From assembly GCA_944384125.1 (NCBI GenBank), contig CALWSF010000032.1, forward strand, positions 1 through 32,750: a stretch of 32,750 bases of DNA, written 5' to 3'. The notes under the pieces are model-generated. The model did no database searches. It saw only the letters and a program-made list of their open reading frames with translations, and was not told where the DNA came from. The DNA is from an uncultured Lachnospiraceae bacterium. GTDB lineage: Bacteria; Bacillota; Clostridia; Lachnospirales; Lachnospiraceae. Numbering within the stretch: position 1 is the stretch's first letter; each line of letters begins with the position of its first letter. The position numbers were made by a program, and so were the translations under genes. Of the stretch, positions 26,349-32,750 are shown piece after piece.

Positions 26349-26406
26349 TCAGATTTTGAATCCTTTCCTGAAAATCACAGGAAGAAATGTTTCCGGCACA
26401 TGAAAA

Positions 26407-27324
26407 TTACCGCAGGAAACCATTTACAATCTGGGCCTCTGCTTCTTCCTCGGTAAGTCCCAGCGTCATCAGTTTTATGATCTGCTCTCCCGCAATTTTA
26501 CCGATCGCTGCCTCATGGATCAGGGCTGCATCAGGATCATTGGCTGTCAGCTGCGGTATTGCCTGGATCTTTGCATTCCCCATAATAATGGAATCGCATT
26601 CCGAATGACCGGCACAGCGGCTGTTTCCGTGAATAATAGACACAAACTTCTGAGAGGATTCCTCCTTTGCAACGGAACGCGAAATGATGTTGGCACTCGC
26701 ATCCTCGCCGTTTAAGTTTACCTCAATGGTGCTGTCCGCCATCTGTTTTCCGTGGGTCAGGAGACGCTCCTTTACAATAATGCGGGCATTTGCCGCAAGA
26801 GTAGCCGTCGTTTTGCGGACGGTGGAATCCACTCCCTTGATCTGTACCATCTCCATCTCGACGTAGCTTCCCTCATCCATTGTCACTTCCGTAACCGGGT
26901 TAAAAATACGCTCGCCCCGGCCGTCTCCCTCGCCGTAGTGTTTTTCCACATAACGGATACGGGAATTTTTGCCTATAAAGAAACGGTGGATGCCGTCGTG
27001 TTCCGAAGCCTGATCCCCGCTGTTGTGAATACCGCAGCCGGCAACGATCATAACGTCGCAGTCATCTCCCACATAAAAATCATTGTAGACCACTTCTGTC
27101 AGGCCGCTCTGGCTCAGAATAACAGGGATATGAACACTCTCATGTTTCGTACCCGGTTTGATGCGAATGTCGATTCCCGACTGATCCTCCTTTGTGACAA
27201 TTTCTATATTGGCTGTGGACTGCCGCCCCGCCATCTGTCCGTTGGCACGGATATTGTAGGCGCCGGCCGGTACTCCGTGGAGATCAGCGATCTCCTCCAG
27301 CAGTGTCTTCTGAATCTGATCCAT
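26407..27324 (-). CDS. SufB/SufD-family iron-sulfur scaffold protein (SmsB type)
   Basis: A 305-residue SufB/SufD-core protein, shorter than E. coli SufB (about 495) or SufD (about 420). It is mostly the right-handed beta-helix plus the C-terminal helical part that contacts SufC. The conserved segment SRCAGHSECDSIIMG (about 235-249) contains Cys237 and Cys243, and AALIHEAAIGKI (266-277) contains His270-Glu271, the conserved C-terminal motif. It overlaps sufC by one or two bases (TAATG). No second SufB/D, SufS or SufU gene is nearby, so it fits the minimal two-gene SMS system in which one protein does both scaffold jobs. Confidence 0.88.
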   Translation of the reverse strand: MDQIQKTLLEEIADLHGVPAGAYNIRANGQMAGRQSTANIEIVTKEDQSGIDIRIKPGTKHESVHIPVILSQSGLTEVVYNDFYVGDDCDVMIVAGCGIHNSGDQASEHDGIHRFFIGKNSRIRYVEKHYGEGDGRGERIFNPVTEVTMDEGSYVEMEMVQIKGVDSTVRKTTATLAANARIIVKERLLTHGKQMADSTIEVNLNGEDASANIISRSVAKEESSQKFVSIIHGNSRCAGHSECDSIIMGNAKIQAIPQLTANDPDAALIHEAAIGKIAGEQIIKLMTLGLTEEEAEAQIVNGFLR

Positions 27325-28058
27325 TATCTCTCCCTCCTGTAATAGTCACAAACCTCCACGGCAGAAGCCGTTCCCAGAATCTCCGGAAGGATTTCCTCCC
27401 TGGTTCCTGATTTTGTTATAGAACCGTCGGCAATAACCACAATTCTGTCCGCAATATTCAAAATTCGCTCCTGATGGGAAATAATCATAATTGAGCCCTT
27501 TGTGGTCTCACGCATTCGCTCAAACACATGAATCAGGTTCTGAAAGCTCCAGAGATCAATTCCGGCCTCCGGCTCATCAAATACGGAAAGGCGTGACGCA
27601 CGCGCCAGAACGGTTGCAATCTCAATCCTTTTTAACTCTCCGCCGGAAAGACTTCCGTTGACCTCACGATTGATATAATCCTTGGCACATAACCCCACTT
27701 CAGACAGATACTGACACGCATCGGCAGCAGAAAGATTTTTCTTTGCCGCCAGGCGAATCAGATCCAGGACATGAATCCCCTTAAAGCGGACAGGCTGCTG
27801 AAACGCGAAGCTGATTCCCATATTGGCACGCTCCGTAATGCTGCTTGCAGTAATATCCCTGCCGTCAAAACAAATGGAACCGGATGAAGGCTTTTCTATA
27901 CCTGCAATCAATTTTGCCAGCGTTGATTTTCCCCCTCCGTTCGGCCCCGTCACTACGACGAATTCTCCTTCCTTTATGGTCAAATCAAGCTGATGGATAA
28001 TCTCCTTTTGGCCTCTGTTTTCTTCGACCTCAAACGATATGCTTTTCAGCTCTAACAT
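27324..28058 (-). CDS. sufC: SufC-type ATPase of iron-sulfur cluster assembly (SmsC type)
   Basis: A soluble ABC ATPase of 244 residues that powers the SufB/D scaffold. Walker A is GPNGGGKST (38-46), the signature is LSGGELKRIEIA (137-148), and the Walker B/D-loop is FDEPEAGIDLWSF (160-172), a SufC hallmark. The switch histidine is in IISHQERIL. ATG 28058 follows AAAGGAGGGCCATTC. It is translationally coupled to the scaffold gene. The symbol sufC is used by homology; smsC would be the name if the pair is an SMS system. Confidence 0.92.
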   Translation of the reverse strand: MLELKSISFEVEENRGQKEIIHQLDLTIKEGEFVVVTGPNGGGKSTLAKLIAGIEKPSSGSICFDGRDITASSITERANMGISFAFQQPVRFKGIHVLDLIRLAAKKNLSAADACQYLSEVGLCAKDYINREVNGSLSGGELKRIEIATVLARASRLSVFDEPEAGIDLWSFQNLIHVFERMRETTKGSIMIISHQERILNIADRIVVIADGSITKSGTREEILPEILGTASAVEVCDYYRRER

Positions 28059-28175
28059 GAATGGCCCTCCTTTGTCTGATACTTATACTGTCCCGGCCTT
28101 TTTCCGTGCATGCCGCCCGCCGGAAACAGAGCTGTCTTTTTTCTCTGTCTTCCCGTCCCGAACAGTTTCCCGTAT

Positions 28176-28204
28176 ATTATATCTCACTTTGCTCCGGTTT
28201 ACCA
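28176..28204 (-). promoter_or_regulatory. Possible promoter of sufC
   Basis: TATAAT (28181-28176) with TGGTAA 17 bases upstream. The -10 is perfect and the -35 is weak. The leader of about 110 bases holds no obvious regulator gene or Rrf2-type site that I can identify. Confidence 0.5.
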
Positions 28205-28218
28205 GAGATTTTCCTTAA

Positions 28219-28253
28219 CGAAAAGACTCGATACAAAACCGTATCGAGTCTTT
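28219..28253 (-). terminator. Intrinsic terminator of the tRNA-Leu pair
   Basis: A perfect 13-bp stem, AAAGACTCGATAC/GTATCGAGTCTTT (28241-28253 with 28222-28234), with a six-base loop, ending in TTTT on the minus strand. It lies 7 bases after the second tRNA. Confidence 0.92.
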
Positions 28254-28259
28254 CAATCG

Positions 28260-28343
28260 TGCAGAAGAAGGGACTTGAACCCTCATGAGATTGCTCTCAC
28301 ACGGACCTGAACCGTGCGCGTCTGCCAATTCCGCCACTTCTGC
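28260..28343 (-). tRNA. tRNA-Leu (CAG)
   Basis: An 84-base class II tRNA. Acceptor GCAGAAG pairs with CTTCTGC. The D-arm contains GGAATTGGCAGAC. Anticodon stem CACGG/CCGTG encloses loop TTCAGGT, so the anticodon is CAG (reads CUG). A long variable arm is present, and the T-arm is GGGTTCAAGTCCC. The discriminator is A, and CCA is not encoded. Confidence 0.96.
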
Positions 28344-28347
28344 ATCA

Positions 28348-28431
28348 TGCGGGAGATGGGACTTGAACCCACACGAGCATACACCCACAAGATCCTTAGT
28401 CTTGCCTGTCTGCCAATTCCAGCACTCCCGC
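28348..28431 (-). tRNA. tRNA-Leu (AAG)
   Basis: An 84-base class II tRNA, transcribed first of the pair. Acceptor GCGGGAG pairs with CTCCCGC. Anticodon stem CAAGA/TCTTG (five pairs) encloses loop CTAAGGA, giving T33 and anticodon AAG. The long variable arm and T-arm GGGTTCAAGTCCC are normal. The discriminator is A with no encoded CCA. Only four bases (TGAT) separate it from the next tRNA. A34 would need deamination to inosine for wobble reading of CUU/CUC. Confidence 0.94.
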
Positions 28432-28467
28432 ATTTGGTATTTTGTTTTTTCCTTACCAACGAAACAT

Positions 28468-28527
28468 AGTATATCATAAAGTTCCGGGTAATGCAACCAC
28501 TTTTTTTAAATTTTTTAAATTTTTTTA
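28468..28527 (-). promoter_or_regulatory. Strong tRNA promoter with UP-element-like A/T tracts
   Basis: TTGCAT (-35, 28496-28491) and TATACT (-10, 28473-28468) are 17 bases apart. Just upstream (about 28501-28527) phased runs of A and T (AAAAAAATTTAAAAAATTT) resemble an UP element, as expected for a stable-RNA promoter. The remaining gap to rplT (28528-28683) has several G/C-rich partial hairpins but no clear U-tract terminator. Confidence 0.8.
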
Positions 28528-28683
28528 ATTATTGCTATTATTTCCCGGATCTACGGGCAAAACCGGAGATTCCACTCCCCTTTTTACCGCCGGAAAACAG
28601 GCCCTGAACGAGCATCAGACAGCTGTCCTCAGAATTCTCGTGCGCAGAGCACGAAAATCCCGAAAGACAGGGATCTGAAAAAA

Positions 28684-29040
28684 TTATGCCAGTTTGCTCT
28701 TTGCCAGCTCAGCCAGCTTTGCAAAGCCTTCTGCATCATTGATAGCCATATCGGAAAGCATCTTGCGGTTCATCTCCACGCCAGCCTGCTTTAAGCCGTA
28801 CATAAACTTGCTGTAGGATAAGCCGTTGATGCGTGCAGCTGCGTTGATACGTGCAATCCAGAGCTGTCTGAACTGTCTCTTTCTCTCCTTGCGGCCTGCG
28901 TAGGAGCTCTTAAGTGCTCTCATTACAGACTGCTTTGCAATTCTGTACTGTTTGGAACGTGCTCCTCTGTATCCCTTTGCCAGCTTTAAAACTCTATTGT
29001 GTTTCTTTTTAGCGTTTAATCCGCCTTTTACTCTTGCCAT
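28684..29040 (-). CDS. rplT: 50S ribosomal protein L20
   Basis: A primary 23S rRNA-binding protein needed early in 50S assembly, and an autoregulator of this operon in other bacteria. It has 118 residues, the normal length. The N-terminal basic arm [24 protein letters not shown] is followed by the globular domain with [25 protein letters not shown] 29040 has a GGAGG-type site. It follows rpmI by 31 bases and is the last gene of infC-rpmI-rplT. Confidence 0.98.
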   Translation of the reverse strand: MARVKGGLNAKKKHNRVLKLAKGYRGARSKQYRIAKQSVMRALKSSYAGRKERKRQFRQLWIARINAAARINGLSYSKFMYGLKQAGVEMNRKMLSDMAINDAEGFAKLAELAKSKLA

Positions 29041-29071
29041 CGGTTATTTCCTCCTTCTTAATCCTCGAATC

Positions 29072-29269
29072 TTATAAGTACGGTAAAATCTTCTTCATTA
29101 CCTTGCTGTTTGTGATATCGGTAACGATGTCTTTTCTAAGATTTCTCTTTCTCTTAGTAGATTTCTTAGTTAAGATATGGGATTTGTAAGCTTTATTTCT
29201 CACTAACTTTCCTGTTCCGGTTGTTTTAAAACGCTTTGCAGCTGCTCTGCTTGTTTTCATTTTAGGCAT
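29072..29269 (-). CDS. rpmI: 50S ribosomal protein L35
   Basis: A small basic ribosomal protein of 65 residues beginning [20 protein letters not shown], with the usual [17 protein letters not shown] segment. AAGGAGGAAATTCATC precedes ATG 29269. Its place between infC and rplT is conserved across bacteria. Confidence 0.98.
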   Translation of the reverse strand: MPKMKTSRAAAKRFKTTGTGKLVRNKAYKSHILTKKSTKRKRNLRKDIVTDITNSKVMKKILPYL

Positions 29270-29299
29270 GATGAATTTCCTCCTTAATAATAGTTATGC

Positions 29300-29384
29300 G
29301 CTGCCGCCCGGCCTTTCCGGACTCAGTCAGATAACAGAAAACAAAGCGTCCCCTGTCTCCTTCTGAACCGTACCGCACGGCAGC
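29300..29384 (-). promoter_or_regulatory. Structured infC-rpmI intergenic region
   Basis: The 133-base gap between infC and rpmI is unusually long for this operon. GCTGCCG (29378-29384 on the minus strand) can pair with CGGCAGC (29300-29306), enclosing a smaller CCGG-CCTTT-CCGG hairpin next to one end. In E. coli an RNA structure here binds L20 and represses rpmI-rplT. Whether this one does is unknown. Confidence 0.4.
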
Positions 29385-29402
29385 TCTGAATCCTTTATCT
29401 AA

Positions 29403-29909
29403 CTAACGCTTCGCAGACAGGAAGATTACAATCGTTCTGCCCTCTACCTTAGCCGGCTTGTCGACCACCGCGATATCGCCGAGCTTCTCTGCAAAATCGT
29501 CAAGGATGTACTTTGTCTTTGACATATGAGCCATCTCACGGCCTCTGAAACGAAGCGTAACCTTTACCTTGTTTCCCTTTTCAATGAACTTTCTGGCATT
29601 GTTCATCTTTGTGTTCAGATCGTTCTCATCGATATTCGGGGAAAGGCGAACTTCCTTGACCTCGATTACCTTCTGTTTCTTCTTAGCTTCTTTTTCTTTT
29701 CTGGCCAGCTCGTATCTGTATTTTCCATAATCAATGATCCTGCAGACCGGTGGCTTCGCAGTCGGAGCAATCTTTACCAGATCAAGCTCTGCTTCTCTGG
29801 CAAGCTTGTATGCGTCCTTTGCGGACATGATTCCAATCTGTTCTCCGTCCTCGCCAATCAAACGAACTTCCTTGTCTCTGATCTGTTCGTTAATCATTAA
29901 CTCGCTAAT
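29403..29909 (-). CDS. infC: Translation initiation factor IF-3, probable AUU start
   Basis: IF-3 checks start codons on the 30S subunit and prevents early 50S joining. Residues show INEQIRDKEVRLI, the N-domain, a lysine-rich linker (ARKEKEAKKKQKVIEVKEVRL) and the C-domain (VTLRFRGREMAHMSKTK). I place the start at ATT 29909 (168 residues, beginning with codons for S-E-L-M-I-N-E-Q). GGGGGTG lies seven bases upstream, the length then matches Bacillus IF-3, and rare starts are typical of infC. The next ATG, 29897, would give 164 residues with no proper site. Confidence 0.95.
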   Translation of the reverse strand: MSELMINEQIRDKEVRLIGEDGEQIGIMSAKDAYKLAREAELDLVKIAPTAKPPVCRIIDYGKYRYELARKEKEAKKKQKVIEVKEVRLSPNIDENDLNTKMNNARKFIEKGNKVKVTLRFRGREMAHMSKTKYILDDFAEKLGDIAVVDKPAKVEGRTIVIFLSAKR

Positions 29910-29921
29910 AGCCGTGCACCC

Positions 29922-30102
29922 CCATACTCATAATGTTTTTCTGCATAAAAATAAGTGAATAGTCAGACTATCCACTTACTCATAATAGGAAATCCAATTA
30001 AATAGGAAATTTCTCTGTTTTATGAACCCATGGTCACTTGCTCGTGCCAGGGTGAGGCGGATAACCTGCTTTCCTGAAATGTCATGAGATATTCTCATAA
30101 CC
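29922..30102 (-). ncRNA. L20-type leader of infC-rpmI-rplT
   Basis: The transcript from the promoter at 30109 has about 190 untranslated bases with hairpins (for example ATGAGA-ATA-TCTCAT), two TTTCCTATT copies (30002-30010 and 29985-29993), and a terminator just before infC. TTTCCTATTATGAG next to the terminator can also pair with CTCAT...AGGAAA near the 5' end, a possible antiterminator. Position and layout match the Firmicute L20 leader, where excess L20 causes early termination. I have not matched it to the family model. Confidence 0.65.
29946..29978 (-). terminator. Leader terminator (attenuator) before infC
   Basis: Stem TAAGTGGATAG/CTATTCACTTA (29968-29978 with 29952-29962) with one G-U pair and a five-base loop, followed by TTTTT on the minus strand. 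It lies inside the infC leader, 37 bases before the ATT start, so it is an attenuator rather than an operon end. Confidence 0.85.
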
Positions 30103-30108
30103 TTAGAC

Positions 30109-30137
30109 AGTATACACTGGAAGGTAAAAAAAGTCAA
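30109..30137 (-). promoter_or_regulatory. Promoter of infC-rpmI-rplT
   Basis: TTGACT (-35, 30137-30132) and TATACT (-10, 30114-30109) are 17 bases apart, a near-consensus sigma-A promoter. Transcription should start near 30102. Confidence 0.88.
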
Positions 30138-30220
30138 CTGTTTTTTACCAGTTTACAATCATGTTTTTTATTTTTCCGTCCGTCACAGGCATATCCGGAA
30201 AACAACCCGGTATTTTGCAG

Positions 30221-30242
30221 AAAAAGAGGGACAATACCCTCT
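30221..30242 (-). terminator. Intrinsic terminator of the DUF1540 gene
   Basis: Stem AGAGGG/CCCTCT with a six-base loop, then TTTT on the minus strand, 27 bases after the DUF1540 stop. An outer GCAG/CTGC pairing flanks it. Confidence 0.75.
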
Positions 30243-30268
30243 TTCCCTGCGAAATTCTTCAGTTCATA

Positions 30269-30583
30269 CTAGCGCATCTTGAAGCTGGAACATTCTGTCT
30301 GCACAGATTCTGTTGCATTTCCTCCGGTAATTCCAATATGCTCGGCGCTACAGCGGCGATCGTTGTTGTAAACACAGTTTGTTGCCTCGCACTCCACTTC
30401 AAGGCGGCTTTCAGGCGTCTTAAAGAGATTGCGGAACACACCGTTTTTCTTCTCATCATAGCTTCCGCAGCATGTATCACATTTGTCTCTTGCCACACTG
30501 CCTTCCACAACAATTGAGCTCTTGCAGCAGCAGTTCTCTGCATTGTGAATGCATCCGGTTACATTACAGTCCAATTTCGTCAT
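30269..30583 (-). CDS. DUF1540 protein with two cysteine-rich repeats
   Basis: A 104-residue protein from ATG 30583, which follows AGGAGGTAAAAAT. An upstream in-frame ATG would add 30 residues without a ribosome site. Two copies of the DUF1540 unit are visible: CNVTGCIHNAENCCCKSS...CDTC near the start and CEATNCVYNNDRRC...CSSF near the end, with a linker around residue 55. Each unit has a C-x4-C-x6/7-C spacing, suggesting metal binding. It has no signal peptide. A sigma-G-like promoter lies upstream. The function is unknown; a forespore role is an inference. Confidence 0.85.
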   Translation of the reverse strand: MTKLDCNVTGCIHNAENCCCKSSIVVEGSVARDKCDTCCGSYDEKKNGVFRNLFKTPESRLEVECEATNCVYNNDRRCSAEHIGITGGNATESVQTECSSFKMR

Positions 30584-30637
30584 ATTTTTACCTCCTGACT
30601 TCTGACCGGCCTTTAATGCCTCATTCAGATTCAGGAA

Positions 30638-30666
30638 TAGTATGCGCCGCGCCGGAAAAAATATTC
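30638..30666 (-). promoter_or_regulatory. Sigma-G-like promoter of the DUF1540 gene
   Basis: GAATA (30666-30662) and CATACTA (30644-30638) are 17 bases apart, 55 bases before the start codon. This resembles the forespore sigma-G pattern. The G/C-rich spacer and lack of a TATAAT-like box argue against sigma-A. The thrS stop lies 65 bases upstream with no clear terminator, so read-through from thrS is also possible. Confidence 0.5.
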
Positions 30667-30730
30667 CCGGCAAAATATATTGCTTTTCTTTTCTGATTTT
30701 TTATATTTTAATCTTATTACCGTTGTTTAA

Positions 30731-32665
30731 TTATGCTTCCTGCTTTTTTTCAACAGGGCGGACCACGCGTCCCTCAATTTCCTTCCGGACAGATTCGATA
30801 AACGCGTCAACCGTGCTGGAACCCTCATCGCCGGCAAAACGGCTGCGGACGGAGACTGTATTCTCCTCCTCCTCTTTCTGGCCGACTACCAGCATATAAG
30901 GAATCTTCTGCGTCTGGGCCTCGCGGATCTTATATCCGATCTTCTCAGATCTTGTATCCAGTTCAGCTCTGATTCCGGCCTCGGCAAGTTTATCCATTAC
31001 GCTCTTGCCATACTCTGTGTACTTATCAGAAATAGGAAGTATCTTTACCTGAACCGGAGCCAGCCATGTCGGGAACGCACCGGCAAAGTGCTCAATCAGG
31101 ATACCGATGAAACGCTCAATGGAACCGAATGCCACACGGTGTATCATGATAGGACGGTGCTTTTCTCCGTCCGCCCCGGTATATTCCAGTTCAAAACGCT
31201 GCGGAAGCTGGAAGTCCAGCTGAATTGTTCCGCACTGCCATGTTCTTCCGATGGAATCCTGCAGATGGAAATCGATCTTCGGGCCATAGAAAGCGCCGTC
31301 TCCCTCATTTACCACATAGGGCACTCCCATCTCATCCAGCGCGCTGCGCAGACCATCCGTGGCAAGCTCCCAGTCCTCATCACTTCCCATACTGTCCTCG
31401 GGACGTGTAGAGAGCTCCACATGATATTTGAACCCGAAGAGAGAATAAACTTCATTGATCAGTTTCGCAACACCTTTAATCTCGTCTTTAATCTGTTCCG
31501 GCGTCATGAAAATATGGGCATCATCCTGCGTAAAGCAGCGCACACGCATCAGACCGTGAAGCTGGCCGGATTTTTCGTGTCTGTGAACCAGTCCCAGCTC
31601 TCCCATCCGCAGCGGAAGATCCCGGTAAGAGCGCGGCTCGGAAGCGTACACCAGCACGCCGCCCGGACAGTTCATGGGCTTAATAGCGTAATCCTCATCA
31701 TCGATAACCGTGGTGTACATATTGTTCTTATAGTGATCCCAGTGGCCGGATGTCTCCCACAGACTGCGGTTTAAGATAATCGGCGTGGATATCTCCACAT
31801 AGCCCGCTTTTTTGTGGATCTCTCTCCAGTAATCCAGAAGCACGTTTTTGAGAACCATTCCCTTGGGAAGGAAGAACGGGAAACCGGGGCCGGCGTCATG
31901 CATCATAAAGAGTCCGAGATCCCTGCCCAGTTTTCTGTGATCTCTTTTCTTGGCCTCCTCCATCATGGTAATGTAAGCGTCCAGATCTTCTTTGGAAGCA
32001 AATGCCGTTGCATAGATTCTGGTAAGCATTTTGTTCTTCTCGCTTCCGCGCCAGTAAGCTCCTGCAAGATTCATAAGCTTGAACGCCTTTCCCACACCCT
32101 TCGTATTCATCAGATGCGGGCCGGCGCAAAGGTCGGTAAATTCGCCCTGGCTGTAAAAGCTGATTTCAGACCCTTCGGGCAAATCTTCAATAAGCTCTAC
32201 CTTGTAGGGTTCTCCTTTTTCCTTCATAAAAGCGATAGCTTCCTCTCTCGGCTTTGTAAAGCGCTCAAGAGGCAGTCCCTCTTTGATGATTTTTTTCATC
32301 TCCGCCTCAATCTTCGGCAGATCTTCAGCCGTAAGGGGAGCAGCCGGATCCACGTCATAATAAAATCCGTCTGCAATGGACGGACCAATCGCCAGCTTCG
32401 TCTCAGGATAGAGACGTTTTACCGCCTGGGCCATTATATGGCTGGCCGTATGGCGAAGAGCCGCGAGCCCTTTCTCATCCTTTGCTGTCAGAATATTGAG
32501 CTGGCAGTCGCTGTCGATCACGGTGCGCAGATCAACTGTCTCGCCGTTTACTTCTCCCGCACAGGCCACTCTCGCCAGGCCTTCGCTCAGATCCTTTGCG
32601 ATGTCAATGACTGACATCGGTCCTGCATACTCTTTTACAGAGCCGTCCTTCAGTGTAATCTTCAT
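30731..32665 (-). CDS. thrS: Threonyl-tRNA synthetase
   Basis: It charges tRNA-Thr with threonine. From ATG 32665 it has 644 residues (MKITLKDGS, the usual family start). AGGAG is eight bases upstream, whereas the ATG two codons earlier is too close. In order: TGS domain (1-60), editing domain with the His72/His76 pair (HTASH) and the cysteine in DLCAGPH, a class II catalytic core with MNCPGG and RHEKSGQLHGLMRVRCFTQDDAH, and the anticodon-binding domain (VQVKILPISDKYTEYG). Only 85 bases upstream are in the window. They show no T-box terminator, so its regulation cannot be judged. Confidence 0.97.
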   Translation of the reverse strand: MKITLKDGSVKEYAGPMSVIDIAKDLSEGLARVACAGEVNGETVDLRTVIDSDCQLNILTAKDEKGLAALRHTASHIMAQAVKRLYPETKLAIGPSIADGFYYDVDPAAPLTAEDLPKIEAEMKKIIKEGLPLERFTKPREEAIAFMKEKGEPYKVELIEDLPEGSEISFYSQGEFTDLCAGPHLMNTKGVGKAFKLMNLAGAYWRGSEKNKMLTRIYATAFASKEDLDAYITMMEEAKKRDHRKLGRDLGLFMMHDAGPGFPFFLPKGMVLKNVLLDYWREIHKKAGYVEISTPIILNRSLWETSGHWDHYKNNMYTTVIDDEDYAIKPMNCPGGVLVYASEPRSYRDLPLRMGELGLVHRHEKSGQLHGLMRVRCFTQDDAHIFMTPEQIKDEIKGVAKLINEVYSLFGFKYHVELSTRPEDSMGSDEDWELATDGLRSALDEMGVPYVVNEGDGAFYGPKIDFHLQDSIGRTWQCGTIQLDFQLPQRFELEYTGADGEKHRPIMIHRVAFGSIERFIGILIEHFAGAFPTWLAPVQVKILPISDKYTEYGKSVMDKLAEAGIRAELDTRSEKIGYKIREAQTQKIPYMLVVGQKEEEENTVSVRSRFAGDEGSSTVDAFIESVRKEIEGRVVRPVEKKQEA

Positions 32666-32750
32666 ATTCATTTCTCCTCGTATAATAAGTTTATAGTTAA
32701 TAGTTACTTAGTTCTTTGATAACTGAATAAATAGGAATAGGATCAATCGG

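Noticed and set aside
28501-28530. A/T palindromic runs as a replication origin or mobile-element end
   Set aside because: They sit immediately upstream of a strong tRNA promoter and are better explained as an UP element; no iterons or transposase are present.
30662-30690. GCCGG/CCGGC stem as the thrS terminator
   Set aside because: No U-tract follows, the stem has a bulge, and it overlaps the sigma-G-like promoter spacer.
31814-32614. Long plus-strand open frames opposite thrS and other minus-strand genes
   Set aside because: Each lies fully inside a confident gene on the other strand, with no family features or initiation site.
32666-32750. T-box riboswitch before thrS
   Set aside because: The 85 bases available show no terminator hairpin or T-box sequence; the window ends too soon to judge further.

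Overview
The window is ordinary chromosome from an anaerobic, endospore-forming Firmicute, most likely a Lachnospiraceae member (Clostridium cluster XIVa). The evidence is a sporulation sigma factor SigK, a Csp-like subtilisin, a DUF1540 protein, catalytic plus regulatory aspartate transcarbamoylase (PyrBI), a class A RNase P RNA, a two-gene SufC/SufBD iron-sulfur scaffold, strong AGGAGG ribosome binding sites and tRNA genes without encoded CCA. Nearly every gene is on the minus strand; only pyrB-pyrI is on the plus strand. I see no prophage, transposase, CRISPR array or integration site.

Layout from left to right, with most genes reading right to left. A bidirectional terminator and a galE interrupted by an in-frame TAG (213-1229) are followed by sigK (1472-2104). 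A complete arginine operon comes next, transcribed argG-argH-argC-argJ-argB-argD-argF and ending with a C_GCAxxG_C_C-family cysteine protein (10716 down to 2260). Its promoter sits at 10761-10789 behind several ARG-box-like palindromes, and a stable hairpin separates argG from argH. A three-gene operon follows (10975-15101): a MacB-type ATPase, a secreted and membrane-anchored Ig-like protein, and an FtsX/MacB permease. It diverges from pyrB-pyrI (15282-16624). The RNase P RNA gene (16727-17117) shares a bidirectional terminator with pyrI.

The 17205-24430 block is housekeeping: a TGS/ThrRS-like-uridine kinase fusion, then the cluster dgt-dnaG-rpoD-trmK-nif3 transcribed leftwards. Next come a Csp-like S8 protease behind a sigma-E-like promoter, the sufC-sufB/D (SMS-type) pair, two tRNA-Leu genes four bases apart, the infC-rpmI-rplT operon behind an L20-type leader with its own terminator, a DUF1540 protein behind a sigma-G-like promoter, and thrS at the right edge.

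I do not see an obvious undescribed multi-gene system. The most useful observations are the amber codon in galE, a tRNA-Leu with an A34 anticodon (AAG), the likely AUU start of infC, the hairpin between argG and argH, a cysteine-rich gene attached to the arginine operon, the Ig-like partner in the ABC operon, the minimal SUF pair, and sporulation-type promoters before the S8 protease and the DUF1540 gene. All coordinates come from reading the sequence by eye; nothing was searched or folded computationally.
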